From Mesostigma viride (Eukaryota > Streptophyta > Mesostigmatophyceae > Mesostigmatales > Mesostigmataceae): a stretch of DNA of 57,500 nucleotides. The notes below the pieces were generated by a model. The model made no database searches. It saw nothing but the letters and a program-made list of their open reading frames with translations, and had not been told where the DNA came from. The stretch spans positions 470,822-528,321 of the forward strand of contig RPFO01000102.1 in assembly GCA_009746045.1 (NCBI GenBank), given 5' to 3'. Numbering within the stretch: position 1 is the stretch's first letter; each line of letters begins with the position of its first letter. A program made the translations under genes and the position numbers. Shown here piece after piece: positions 1 through 10,950 of the stretch.

Positions 1-121
1 GGGTTGCAACCCCGAGGAGCTTGGGAAGGTGATACCCTGGGACCCAGAGGTCCTCCTGGGGGGGCCAGGGCGCAGAATTAGCCGGCACGCAAGGCCGGTC
101 CGACACAACGGGGTGAATCAA

Positions 122-577
122 CTAACTGCGGACGCCTAGTGTGGTCTCTAGCCACTGGGCGATCTCTGGGTCTTCGGCCAGGTTTGAGTTGAGCTTTATC
201 AGCTGGGTTCCAGGCTGCCGTGGATCCTCCGCCGCGTCGCAGTGGCAGGAATGCTCGTCACAACTGGTGACGTGTCCGCTGTCGGAAGCGCCAGCTGCCG
301 CCATGGCCACAACAACGCTTTCCCGGACTGCATCCCCAATTGCCGTAGACGCCGCGGCCGGCAGGTTCATCCCATCCACCGCCTTCAATAAGTGCTCGAT
401 GTCAACTAGCTGTGGCGCTTGCAAGCGTTTCTTTGTCTCGAAAGCTGCGGGCGTCGCAGGACGACTCGGGTCCACTTCCGCAAGGGGAAAGGCATCGGGG
501 CACTGCCTGGGAGTATCTTGGTCGGGTGCGGAGCCGTCTGTGCCGCATGTCTGCTTTAACCAAACGCCCGGGGCACA
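122..577 (-). CDS. hypothetical open frame, unrecognised
   Basis: An open frame of about 150 codons runs on the minus strand from just after a TGA near 578 to a TGA near 122. It has no convincing ATG near its 5' end. The predicted product is Ala/Ser/Asp-rich with several Cys and His residues (for example the stretch HVTSCDEHSCHCD), and I recognise no domain in it. It could be an exon whose upstream part lies in another segment, or a retroelement gag-like remnant. The GC-rich base use resembles the host exons further right. No neighbouring exon with a matching splice phase was identified. Existence as a gene is uncertain. Confidence 0.25.
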   Translation of the reverse strand, partial: CAPGVWLKQTCGTDGSAPDQDTPRQCPDAFPLAEVDPSRPATPAAFETKKRLQAPQLVDIEHLLKAVDGMNLPAAASTAIGDAVRESVVVAMAAAGASDSGHVTSCDEHSCHCDAAEDPRQPGTQLIKLNSNLAEDPEIAQWLETTLGVRS

Positions 578-579
578 TC

Positions 580-1105
580 ATGCAAAAGGGGCACATTTCA
601 GGATGAGAGGAAAGCTAGATGTCTGGTCCTAGATGAACATGCCAACAATTAAAATGGGCCAGCATTCAGTGGCAAGGTAACTAAACACGAGAATTCGGGC
701 GTACCTTTCCAGAACACTCCGCTTCGCTCCGGCCAGCGCTCCATGATAGCAGCTGCGTAAAGAACCGAACTAACGTCAGCTCCCTGCGGCTCGACCCAAT
801 CGTGCATTTCGCGTCGTCGTCCGCCGGCAAGGCGGATGAGTTGTAGAGGAAATGGAGCAGGCGCATCCGCAAAATCCGACGAAGCCTGCACAATATCCTG
901 ACCAGGCAGGTTGACGTCAAGGCAATCTCGGTGGCTTTCAAAACACGGGAGCGAGAACCCAACAGCTCAGAACGCGACTGGTTCGGAGATAATCTAATAG
1001 GAATTGGGGCGAAATGGCGGGCTTGCCTTTGATGCACGTTTGCGAGTCCGCCAGTCGACTTGAAGTGTAGTGGTTTGGTAGTCGACCTTACCACTTTCGC
1101 CTTCC
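580..1105. other. no gene seen
   Basis: Only short overlapping open frames on both strands are present, without recognisable motifs or clear splice-bounded exons. I see no RNA gene here. Confidence 0.4.
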
Positions 1106-1259
1106 GACGTTGCTGACATAGTATGTCCTGTTCTTGTCGGCGACGTAGAAAGGCTGAAATCTATGCACGCACGTTACTTCTGACGTTGCTGACTCATAGT
1201 ATGTCCTGTTCTTGTCGGCGACGTTAGAAAGGCTGAAATCTATGCACGCACGTTACTTG
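1106..1259. repeat. tandem duplication, 76-bp unit x2
   Basis: The block beginning GACGTTGCTGAC at 1106 recurs at 1182, and both copies run through to GCACGCACGTTACTT. They differ only by a few single-base or small indels, so the duplication is recent. No coding role is visible. Confidence 0.9.
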
Positions 1260-1440
1260 ATAGATATGGTCATTCAATATAAACGGTGCGCAAGCATCGA
1301 GATAACAAATAGATCCCAACTTTACTTGGCCAGATTTACGGGAGCGAAAAAGTGAAGCTTACAATCTGGGATAAATCTAGTGATGGGTTCAAATTAGTCG
1401 ATAGACCCTGGATGGACCAGGGATAGACAGTTTCCGACAC
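1260..1440. other. no gene seen
   Basis: AT-rich spacer leading into a segment that contains the motif GGGATAGACA, which recurs at 1418-1540 and 3057-3242 and marks the element described next. Confidence 0.4.
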
Positions 1441-3566
1441 TTTTATTAACCAATAGGAATATCGTTATGTGAAGGGGTACCACGTATCGACCAGCTTGTC
1501 GATACGTCCAGGGATAGACAACGGACCAGGGATAGACAATTGCTGCCAAGGAATTGGAATCAGCAGTACGGGCGTGACGCAACTGACAGCAAGATTGGCG
1601 TCCAAAAGCGCCATTGTACGCTAGAAGTCGACATCTCGCGATGACAATTGAAAATAGGTCAGCTGACAGTCTCCTGACAAGCCATCTAAAGCAACCCGTA
1701 TCTTGAGAACGATTATACAGTATCTGTGAAGCCCCGCGTTCGCAGTACAGGCTGGTTAGGCCAAAAGGGTCAAAATTGTGTCAGGTGGCCTTAACTTTTG
1801 AAATACTTTTCCAAAAATACCGCAAAATATATCAAAATTCATGGGAAAATATTTTTAAAACATCTACGTTGAGAAAATGCCACTTTTGCTGACCAAACTA
1901 GGGCTAAACAAGCATATTGTGCTTCCCCTGCTTAAGTTAACATGGAGACAAGCCCACAGCTCCAGCCAATAGTGTGGCAGGTCAAAAAAATCTGGAAAAA
2001 TATTCATCAAATCAGAAATCAGAAATAAGAAATAAGTTCCTGCGGGACAAGGACAAGATTCCCATGAATCTAGCAGTTATTCACAAAGTAAGGATATAGC
2101 TGGCAGTTACAGCCAATGAACCACTACAATACGGTTCGTAGGAGACGCGAAATGAGTGGGAATGTTACCCGAGCGGTAACGAGGATTTGCACCGTTGATT
2201 TTAACATATGTTTCTTTTTTTGCGCCATTTGGCGAGCATCGACTGGAGCCTGAACCTAGCGGGGGGAATCGTGCGGGGGAATCTTGCGGGGGAATCTTGC
2301 GGGGAAAAATTCCGAACGTGATTTTAGCGAAGTCCTACTATACTTTGCTTGGTACACGGTACTACAGTTTCGTCACTGAAAATTTTCTGTAGTTGCGTTG
2401 GTTTTTCGTACGTTCCGCTGAAATTTTTGTGTTCAGTGCCCAGATCACAATTTGATCCGGGCGCAAAATGATTGGCTGTACGGTACGAACCAAAAACGAA
2501 ATTTTAGTATCTAAGTTCCGCAGCGCTTGCTGAATTTGCCCCGGAAGCCCGGGGGCACTTTCCCCGCTGAAAAAGGTGTCCGCGGAAGCGTATTGTAGTG
2601 TAAAGCTGGACATAACTTGACTTCCTGAACAATCTACTTGGAATCTCAAGGATCCGAGACCACTTTTGCCAAGCAGTTTTTCATGCTAGATTCAACTGCT
2701 GAGAGGGCGGCCGCAAAATATACCGGCTTGTCAGGGAGAAATCCGTATGTTCCTTGCAGAAATCTGATTTGTTGAGTAAAAGCTGCTACAACTACTAGTA
2801 GATATAATTTTTTCTGACAGCCCCTTCAGCAGTTGCATCCGTCATGAAAAACTGCCTAGGAGATGTGTTTTCAGAATCTCGAGATTCGGTCACTATAGTC
2901 CAGGAAATCATGCTGACACTAAAAGGGTCACTATAGCCTAACCAGCCTGTATCGAAATTTCAGCATACCCTTCAGGTCTGCCAGCAAAAGATCACTTGGA
3001 CGTTGGCTCTGGGCTCAGACTTCAGAGCCCGCTTCAGACTTCAGAGCCCGCTTCAGCAGGGATAGACAAGTGTGGGCGGTTCCGCTTAGGGATAGACAAG
3101 TTGTTGTTGTTGTGTCCCACGCCGCACATGGGCAGCAGAGAATCTACAGTGGTCGATAGACAACAGTTGTTGTTGTTGTTGTTGTGTCCCACGCCGCACA
3201 TGGGCAGCAGAGAATCTATAGTGGCCATCTACAGTGGATAGACAACAGTACATACTCTAGATTGCTGCCAAGGACTTGACAGCTGGAACGGCATTCAAAC
3301 ATCCAAATTGCGCGCAATGTTGTCGTTGTGTCCCAAGCCGCGGCATGGGCAGCTCAGACTCTGCTGCCCATGTGCGGCGTGGGCAACAACAACAACATCC
3401 ACGACACACGACGAGTGTCTGTATACTACTGTTGTCTATCTGTGATGCTGCGCTTTCGCAGTATCGAAAAGTCGGGCAGACGCATGGTACTGGACAACCA
3501 GCTGGTCGATACGTCAACTACACATGGGTACCCTTTACCTAACGATATTCCCATTGGTTAATAAAA
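1441..3566. mobile_element. foldback-like element with ~65-bp inverted ends
   Basis: The left arm (1441-1507) reads TTTTATTAACCAATAGGAAT and continues through ATCGTTA and GGGGTACC to a dyad CGTATCGACCAGC. The right arm (3500-3566) carries the same blocks in reverse orientation, ending GGTTAATAAAA. Internal copies of GGGATAGACAA and of a sequence containing CCCACGCCGCACATGGGCAG (around 3118, 3188 and, inverted, 3363) show a composite structure. No transposase is encoded, so this is non-autonomous if it is a transposon. No target-site duplication was found, and the exact termini are uncertain. Confidence 0.5.
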
Positions 3567-3640
3567 AGTTCCCATAAAGTACCCTTGAGAGTTGAGAGTC
3601 GAGGGGAGAGATCGCCTATGAGGACGTACAGTGACAGTCA

Positions 3641-3705
3641 TTCACGCCTTAAGTTGGGTTCGAGGTTTTTGAGGGATCAACCCAACCAGTCAAGGCGTGA
3701 ATGAC
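3641..3705. repeat. short foldback (hairpin) repeat
   Basis: The arm CATTCACGCCTTAAGTTGGG and its imperfect reverse complement enclose an 18-bp loop. The same family recurs in degenerate or partial form at 3733-3868, 13717-13960 and 23862-23897. The loop here is the reverse complement of the loop at 23870-23886, so the family occurs in both orientations. Confidence 0.8.
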
Positions 3706-3868
3706 TCTACTTGAAATTCTAATAATTTCCACTTAAGTTGGGTTGGCTTAAGTTGTGTTCACGCCTTAAGTTGGGTCAAATAGGGTTTCGGCACTCCAAG
3801 TTTAAAGTAGTTTAGAATAGTATGTTTTAGTAGAATCATTCACGCCTTAAGTTGGGTTCACGCCTTAA

Positions 3869-6500
3869 GGCCCGGTCTATACGGGATTTAACTTCGCGGA
3901 GTTAAAAGTGGCGGGAAACAATGGACGGTGAGATTGAGGGCCGGTTTTCATCCAACGGTGAAAAATAACTTGCGGGTTTAAGGGGACGGGACATGCCCGA
4001 ATTTTTTGGCGCCAAAAAATTCGCGCCGGAACCGAAGGTCATAAATTTCACGTGCACGGTGCGCGCACCCCTTGCGGAAGTGGCCATGGCGACTGCGTTC
4101 AGGCGAAACTACCACACTAGGGCAGGCGAAATGCAAAAATTTTACTCGAATCTAAAAGACGATGAGTTTATGATGTTAGTTTGTGGCGGACATCAGCTGA
4201 TTTACAATATCGCTGTTGTTTTTTTATGCCATCGGCATGGGGGTAATCTGAATTTTTTAGTCGCGCGGAATAAAATAGAATTCATGATAGCGGCGGTAAA
4301 ATCGCGGTTTTTAGGGTTGTTTTGACCGTGAAGCAGGCGTTAATACCCTTTGCATCGAATTCTAAACCGAGCTGGTGCTTTTTGCCAGATTTTCGGCCAT
4401 TATCGGTAAGTAATTGTTCAGACCTACGCAGTGCGTGTCTGACCTGTCCATGGAAGAACGGCGGTTGTTGCGCGCCTGGGCGAGGGATTTACGAGGGCGA
4501 GGTACAGATTTGTCGCGAATGTTATCTGCGATCAGTGCTTTCTTCTATGAGCTCATCGTTCGAGGTTTTTTGCGTTCTTTTTGGGCAGTTTCCGCCAGCT
4601 ATCTCGCCGTCGCTTGCCGTTGTGCTGTCGAATACCTGGCAGCTTTAGATTGTTTTCGTTGATGTCGTGATCAGGGCCGCTTCAGTCGCAGCCTATAGCT
4701 CTTCGGGAAGGTATAAGGCATTTCATAAAACGTGTTCCGGCAAGGATGTTGTGCGTATGGACGCTTCTTGTTGTGTGAGAGTGACGCACCCTCTCTTCGC
4801 AGCGGCATCACAGCGCTCATGCGCTGAAGGGCCGCCAATGGTTTCTTTGCATTTTATCGTGCAGGGATGGAAGTGATTTAGTGATGATGATGTTGGAGAT
4901 ATTGCATTTGTGTGACTGCATGTAGATAGCTTGTACCAATGGTTGTTTGAGCTTTCCTATGTTATGATGATGTGACAAGACTACAATGTGCTGAGCCAAC
5001 CATGGTTGACATGCATGACTGCATGCAAGCTATATATACCATGTTCCTACTTGGTTCCTTGCCCTCCATAGTCCCAGTTTGTCATCCATGCCGGGGAGGA
5101 CAGTTTAGGAGGTGTTGTTGAGTTGATTAGCTTGGTTGTCATCAACCTTACACTCTAACCTAGGAGAAACATAGGAAATGCTGCTTAGGCATATTAGGGC
5201 TACCATCGTCAAGGCTATGAACATATTTACAAGGCTGGCCATGCTGGAGGGATGATGAAGACATATGAGGTGCGTGGCCACCCCTTCGTACATTGTAAAC
5301 ATACTCAGCATGGTTTTGGTGCATGTTGGATGGCATATGAAGTGGCACTGTGGGGTTACTGACTTACTGAGTGGTCCTTGGCGCCTTGTCAGGTGGTCAT
5401 ATAGGAAACCCATCAACTTGAGTAGTTCTTGTCACAATGACCCCCCACGTTGAGCATGCGTTGCCGTCAGCGTGCAAGAGTTAATTATGTGTGCTTGGGT
5501 CAGTTTGCAGATGTCCTTGATGAAGAAGGAGGTGCTAGTGTGGCTGAATGGTTACTCTAATTTCCTTGTAGAGTCTACATGGGTGGCCGTCTTGGAATGG
5601 TTGTAACTTGGGCAGTTCTTGTCAGAATGGCGTCAAGCCTTGAACATAGGAGGTACCGTATGTGCAGAGGTTGGCAGCATGTGGTTTGGCCAGTTTTTGC
5701 ATGGTTTGGATGGATAAAGGGGTGTTTATGGTGTAAGATACACTAAAAAACCTCCCTTAGCTTCGTCACAGGTGGCTACCTAGGAAATCCATCAACTAGA
5801 GCTGCGCTCGTCAGAATGACCTGAAAATTTGGGGCTGCATGTCCCCCCACCTGTAATATTTGGGAATATATGGTGGAGCATGATATGATGTGTTAATGAT
5901 TTGATTTTTTTTTTTTGGATTAAAAAAGTACCTGTTTTGCGGGAAATCCATCAACGTGAGTAAACATTCTTATTTCTTGGTCCCAATTAGGTAGAATTTC
6001 TCAAAAGTGGGGGAACTATGCGGGAATATATGATTTGGTCCCAATATGTTTGCCCATTGTCCTAGGGAAAATGTGACTAAAATAGCGTCTTTTTCTATTT
6101 TTAGCGCGTTACCGGTGTATGGTGGGGGCTAGTACCCCCCTCAAGTGGCTGGAAATTTTTTTTTAAATCATATTTATGGTCCCCAATCATCATTGGATTT
6201 TTTGCACATGCATAGGTATGGTTTCCAGAAAAGTGCCCTTTAGGCATGTCCCCTCCCCTTAACTCATCGGAGATAAAAAATAACTCCAGACGGGCTTGGC
6301 CACGGACCCCTGTTATTTTTTTTTCGGAGTTAAAAGTTAAAAAGGAATAATTGGCGGGAAAACCGGAGAAATTGTCCTTTTGGTGTTAACTTTTTTTTTT
6401 CGGGGAAATGGGTATATTTTATTAGCCAATTATGGACCAAAGAGGTGAGAGGGGAAATGAGTATCAGCGAATCCTAATGAAGGTGGGCACACACACGTGT
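3869..6500. other. left arm of the 20-kb element; no confident gene
   Basis: Several plus-strand frames are open, including one from an ATG at 4451 to 4662 (start MEERRLLRAWARDLRGRG) that looks protein-like but matches nothing I know. Between about 5385 and 5960 a degenerate direct repeat built around GGAAATCCATCAACT recurs at least four times. Near 6320-6360 the motif GGAGTTAAAAG followed by GGCGGGAAAA resembles the subterminal sequence at 3898-3918. This may mark a second, older end of a related element. Confidence 0.35.
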
Positions 6501-6519
6501 GGCGGTGACAGGTGAAAGG

Positions 6520-7245
6520 CTAATAGGGCGCGTTATTAGACCAGGGAAGCCATTGGACCTGAGTAATGTCGCCATGAGGCATACTGGTGAATACCTGATT
6601 ACGGCCCAGTAGATCATGAAAAAGCTGGAGCGGGCTGGGCTTGTCGTTATTGGGCCCTGGGTCCCACACCCTGTGTTGTTCCTGAGCTAACAGCCAGTAG
6701 CGGCGCATAGCCGCATTCCATAGGTATATAAAGCGCCGGACTACGCCGCCGCGGGTATACTCCTCGCGGACCTTAAAGACGGTCTCGTTGCGTATGGTCC
6801 ATATCGCGTATAGCATAGTAGTGCGTAGCCATATCCATTCTGCTTGGGAAACTGAAAGCTCGGTCCCTGGTGTGCCAGCAATACCGAAAATGATGGTACG
6901 CACGCTGATTGGGAGAGTGGGTGGCGATGCCGTCCATGCGGCCCAGATGTTAATGAGCCACGTCCAAACCCCAGGGAGATTACAATAAAGAAACCTGTGC
7001 TCAATGGTTTCACTAGGGTGCGTGCACAGGCATGATGCATCATGACCAAAACGCTCGTGGAGCGTAGCACAGACCCCTATCGCCCTATGCATCAAAAGGT
7101 GTTGTACATCAGTGGCCCTGCGGTCCACGAGAGGGTGGTCTACCGCCAGGGTAATCATCTTAACCCAAGTGTAGCCCGGCCAATGTATTCCCCAGCGGGC
7201 TTTGGTGTTAACTTTTAACACCACGAAACCGCCAAATAACACCAA
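6520..7245 (-). pseudogene. non-LTR retrotransposon ORF2 C-terminus with zf-RVT-type zinc knuckle
   Basis: A 241-codon frame contains a segment typical of the zinc-binding domain that follows the reverse transcriptase in plant L1-like elements. It includes SCLCTHPSETIEHRFLYC (Cys-x-Cys, then Glu-Thr-Ile-x-His and Cys), followed by a Trp-rich tail. No RT catalytic motif is present, so the 5' part is missing. The frame has no convincing start codon and is best read as a 5'-truncated copy. It belongs to a different LINE family from the fragments at 9.9-12.4 kb, which end in TTAA or TTTAA tracts. Flanking TTTTGGTGTTAAC (6376) and TTAACACCAAAA (7362) motifs suggest that it sits inside another inverted-repeat element. 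Confidence 0.65.
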
Positions 7246-7265
7246 ATCCCCATAGATTCTCTCGG

Positions 7266-7375
7266 GTTTATTGTAATATCGTTTGTTACTACTAGAAACC
7301 CCACAATTCAGTCTCGTTGCGCTCGTTGCGCCGATTGGCCCATTTTTAACACCAAATCCCTTAACACCAAAAAAG
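7266..7375. repeat. dispersed repeat, copy 1 (second at 15358-15468)
   Basis: The two segments share the order TTGTAATATCGTT, AATTCAGTCTC, GCGCCGATTGG and TTAACACCAAAA, in the same orientation 8.1 kb apart. They diverge outside. Long terminal repeats are possible, but no primer-binding site or gag-pol lies between them. Confidence 0.6.
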
Positions 7376-7901
7376 GATTTGAAACGAAATGATCGGAGGA
7401 TGCAAACTGAACAGAACTGAACACGCCTTGAACTGAACTGAACATCAAGATCTGCGAAGTCCCGCGCCTGCTAGAATGTACAGTGACCAGAAGTAGCAAT
7501 AGCTTGTGCTGATCGACATGGCGGCAATTTTTCGCGGTGCTGTTAGTCTGATACGTTCCCGCCATTTCGCGATACTATCGGCAACTTTGTGGATACGTAC
7601 GAACGTGTCACTGCGCTTTTGCATTTCGGAGCAAAATTTGCCGTGGTGTTATTTGTTGTCCGGCCTAGTGCAACTCTTACAATACATGGTTTTCAATGGT
7701 GTCAGGAGTCGGTTGACGTTCTTTTTGGCGTGGTGTTATTTCTGGGACAAGTCCGCGATACTGTACCTTAATCTGACAAATGACAGGTCGCAATGACGGT
7801 TGGCCTACAGATATTTGGCGTTTAGGTGGGTATATATTGCGTCCGTTCTTCCCTTTTGGTGCCCTTCCACCACATTCTAACTTCTGCTGTTGTCAAGCAG
7901 A

Positions 7902-8989
7902 ATGCCGCGCATCACCATCGACCTCACGGTCTCTCCTGTGAAGCCACTTCCCGGCAGGCAGACGCAAAGCCGACAGCAAGCATCTCTAAGCGCCTCAGCT
8001 TCAAGCAGCGATGCAAGTCTTCTTGCCGCAGGGCTCGACGACAGGTGTGCTGCACCCAAGACTAGGAAGTCGGCACCTTCTGCCTCCACATGCCGCGTCG
8101 AGGAAGACACGCCTCCGGCCACTAGTGCACCGCTCAACGCTCAACGACAGGTGTGCTGCACCCAAGAAGAAGTCGGCACCTTCTGCCTCCACAGGCCGCG
8201 TCGAGGAAGACACGCCCCCGGCCACTGCACAACAGCGCGTGTTTGCTCCAACGGCCGACCGTAGGAAGGCACCCCCCCGCACGGGTGCACACCAGGGGAA
8301 GCCTTGCTGTGTGATCGGCTGCAGCCCCCCTGTTATCGCCCATGACCTGGCTCGAATGGTGGGTTTCACAGGCTGTTGTCTTAACCTAGTTCTATCTTCA
8401 TCGCCCGTTATATTTTATACTGTGAGTCAGTTGTCATTCCGGTTCCTATTTACATATAAAGCCGTCTTAGTTTCATGCGCTTAATTTTAAGGTCTGGCGT
8501 AATGCAGCATATTGTTTACATTTTGCTCTTTATTCGTATGTGTCCTACCTTGATCTATTATCTTATATTATCTATATTGTGTGCCCTGCAATGCATCGTG
8601 ATGTCATGCATGCAGAAGCGGTCTGGCATACGTGAGGACGACCCCAAGGTCTGGAGGCTGCGCGAGATTGAGGGGGTGCCTCTGAAATGCGGTGAAGGGG
8701 CACTAGATCAAGGAAGGGCATCGTCTACCGGTGCTCGCATCAGCATGTCCGCAAGCACGTTTACCCGTCCATTGAGGTGGATGTCACTGATGAGCACGGT
8801 GTGCAGCGCCGACAGCTTGTCTTTTTCTGCCCCGCCTGCGTGAAGAAGCCGCATGAGTCACTCAGCGGCAACATTGACGTGCACAACCCGCCCAGGTTGT
8901 GGGACTCCCCCGTCACGTTGTCCCCGACGGAGGAGCGATATTTTGATGCAATTGGGTTCCCAGTTACTCCTGTCCTGAACTTCGCCTAG
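7902..8989 (+). pseudogene. unknown gene remnant with Cys/His-rich C-terminus
   Basis: I do not recognise this family. An ATG at 7902 opens a Ser/Pro/Arg-rich frame. A segment around DRCAAPK...KSAPSAS is tandemly duplicated (offset 106 bp, 8040 and 8146), which shifts the reading frame between copies. A GTGGGT donor near 8360 and a TGCAG acceptor at 8613 could join it to an exon reading KRSGIREDDPKVWRLREIEG. A further frame change near 8690 leads to a C-terminal stretch with CSHQHVRKH and FFCPAC, stopping at 8989. The Cys/His spacing suggests a zinc-binding fold. At least two frame breaks make it a probable pseudogene. It lies inside the 20-kb element and may be cargo or part of a transposon-encoded protein. 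Confidence 0.35.
8040..8225. repeat. tandem duplication, ~106-bp offset
   Basis: The block starting GACAGGTGTGCTGCACCCAAG-like at 8040 is repeated at 8146 with a 3-bp internal deletion. Because the offset is not a multiple of three, the duplication changes frame within the putative coding region. Confidence 0.85.
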
Positions 8990-9506
8990 AGTTTACCAAG
9001 TCCACATCCAGCTGTGCCATAGCAGAGCTCTAGCTTTTCTTAATTAATGGTGTTAGCTTGGGCCAATGAATGAAGGGACATTGAGCAAATTGTGAATCAC
9101 GGGGAAAATTCTGGCCAGAATACCATGGCACTCATTTGTGCTTGATCCATATAGGTGTAGCTAGACTTTGTGAGGACCAAGAGTTACTAATGTCATGGCC
9201 ATGTTGTGTTTTGGAAAAAAGCAGGCAAGGGAGGGTTTGCCTCGACGTATGCCTTCACAATTTGTTGTGTACCCCATGGCCAAACGACTTTAATGTTCTT
9301 ATTAAGAGAGAAACTATGCGTATACATAGTATGTTGCTTTATACGTCTTGCCATCGTTTTTAGATAAAAGCTTTTTTATGTTTGTTTTGTTCGTGATGAC
9401 TGGTGTTTAGTGTACAACATTTATCAATATCGCGCTCCAATTGAACCGTTATTTGATTTTCCATGTTACCTCCTTGACAATGTACGGATTTCACTAAAAT
9501 ACAAAT
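8990..9506. other. no gene seen
   Basis: AT-rich spacer with only short frames. Confidence 0.4.
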
Positions 9507-9560
9507 TTAATTAATTAGTCTCGTGTCCCCGTTAGTTGGGGGACCACGGAGCACTGAATT
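9507..9560 (-). mobile_element. solo LINE 3' tail (minus strand)
   Basis: Reading the minus strand, a block around CTCCGTGGTCCCCCAACT is followed by ATTAATTAA. This matches the 3' end of the LINE family whose full tail is seen at 10310-10446. It is a severely 5'-truncated insertion. Confidence 0.6.
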
Positions 9561-9900
9561 CCCAATTTAAGATACAGTGCAAGTTTCCCCAAGATGGACG
9601 TCAACACGTATAAATGTATGATGTCCACTGCAAATCCAAAATATGGGCCTCAAGTTAGTCCTCGAGCTAATCTTGCGCATGCACGCAAACAATGCCTACC
9701 ATTCTTTTTATATTTCCTAGGACCCACAGTTACGGGGTCGTATAGTCTTTGACAACGTCTGCCAAACGCTGCTTATCCTGCTGATCCGATCCCATTATCT
9801 GAGTAAGAGGGGTTGAGCGGATGACGCCAATTAACAGCGTCTTTGCTCTGCATGTCAGCTAAAATTATGGCGTGGTATATGAAATGGTATATGTCCAATA

Positions 9901-10446
9901 TTGGCCACCGCGTCGCCAAACCAGGGCTATGTCACCAGCACCATTAAGCAGCGGCGCCTGCAGCTCGTAGGGCACCTAGCTCGCACCAACCAGGTAGACA
10001 CCTCACGTGGCCCCCCCGCGGGACTGCGACCAGCTCAGCCTGGCCGGCACCTCCTGACGTGGGCCGGGCCCCGTGATCGTGTTAGACACCGCAAGGCCCG
10101 CACCTTCAACAAACAGCTAGTAGAGGACATGGGGGGCCTAGGCCTCTCCGTGATTTGGAAGAAGCTGATGGACAAGGCCAAGTGGGCCCAGGTCATAGAG
10201 GGCAACGAGCCCCCCCCCGTGGGGAAGCGCCCGCGTGTGCAAACCCGCGGGAGGCACGCCAGACAGCTCCCCTAGGGTAGCGTGATGTTGTTTAGATAGA
10301 TGTTGTAGGTAGCTGATGTAGATAGATTAGACCGGTAGGACTGTTTGCACCCATCCATCCATCCATCCATCGGGGTTAATGCTCCGTGACTCCCCAACGG
10401 GAGCACGAGTCTAATTAATTAATTAATTAATTAATTAATTAATTAA
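9901..10446 (+). pseudogene. 5'-truncated LINE: ORF2 C-terminus plus 3' UTR and TTAA tail
   Basis: The frame stopping at 10275 encodes the end of a reverse-transcriptase polyprotein. It contains QRRLQLVGHLARTNQVDT, matching the corresponding part of the copy at 11194-12060 (QRRIAFVGHLARTSQVDT), then a Pro/Arg-rich C-terminus. The 3' UTR follows (CCATCCATCC, CTCCGTGACTCCCCAACGGG) and ends in a TTAA microsatellite up to 10446 in place of a poly(A) tail. RT motifs are absent, so this is a truncated, immobile copy. The same 3' UTR occurs as a solo tail at 51165-51271. Confidence 0.85.
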
Positions 10447-10950
10447 CTGCTTGATTGCTTAATAAGGAACACGTCGCGTTGGGGAGCCACGGTCCCACGG
10501 AGCATTAATACATCGAATGAAGATGCCTAAACGGTTGGATCAATGGATACTCGTGTAGGATGATGGATACTCGACTCCTCCCATGCATTGGGGAGGAGCC
10601 GGCAACAACGTAGAGCCAGTGATCGAGTGAGTGGGTGGGCAGGCGAATCCATGACGACGTACGATTGCAAATGATTGAGGATTCAGGGCTTCTAGGACTA
10701 TCTGTACTCCGTGCCCTCATGATAGACAAGGAGAAATGGGCCGCAATCTGCGATAAGTGTACCTTCCTTCATCAGGGGCATTAATTAATTAACTAATTAA
10801 GAACATAACTCCGTTGGGAGTACATGTAGCACATATCCCTGAGAAGGGGCATATGGCTTTTCATACATTCTGGGCTACTTCCTGCAAGGCTAGGGTGTAA
10901 ACTATGTACACCTGCTCTAGGTGCAACGGCCAAGGGCACCTGCACCACCG
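10447..10950 (-). mobile_element. LINE 3' tails in reverse orientation
   Basis: Two minus-strand tails lie here. One is around 10470-10510 (minus: TGCTCCGTGGGACC...). The other runs about 10940 down to 10783 and ends on the minus strand in AACGGAGTTATGTTC followed by an ATTAA tract. The latter matches the plus-strand tail at 53505-53641. Both lack coding sequence. The following RT fragment starts directly beyond. Confidence 0.65.

Noticed and set aside
3869-6301. A shorter element ending near GGGCTTGGCC at 6301
   Set aside because: The match to the left end is weak and no TAA follows. The exact complement at 23861, with the TAA and restored hairpin, is far better supported.
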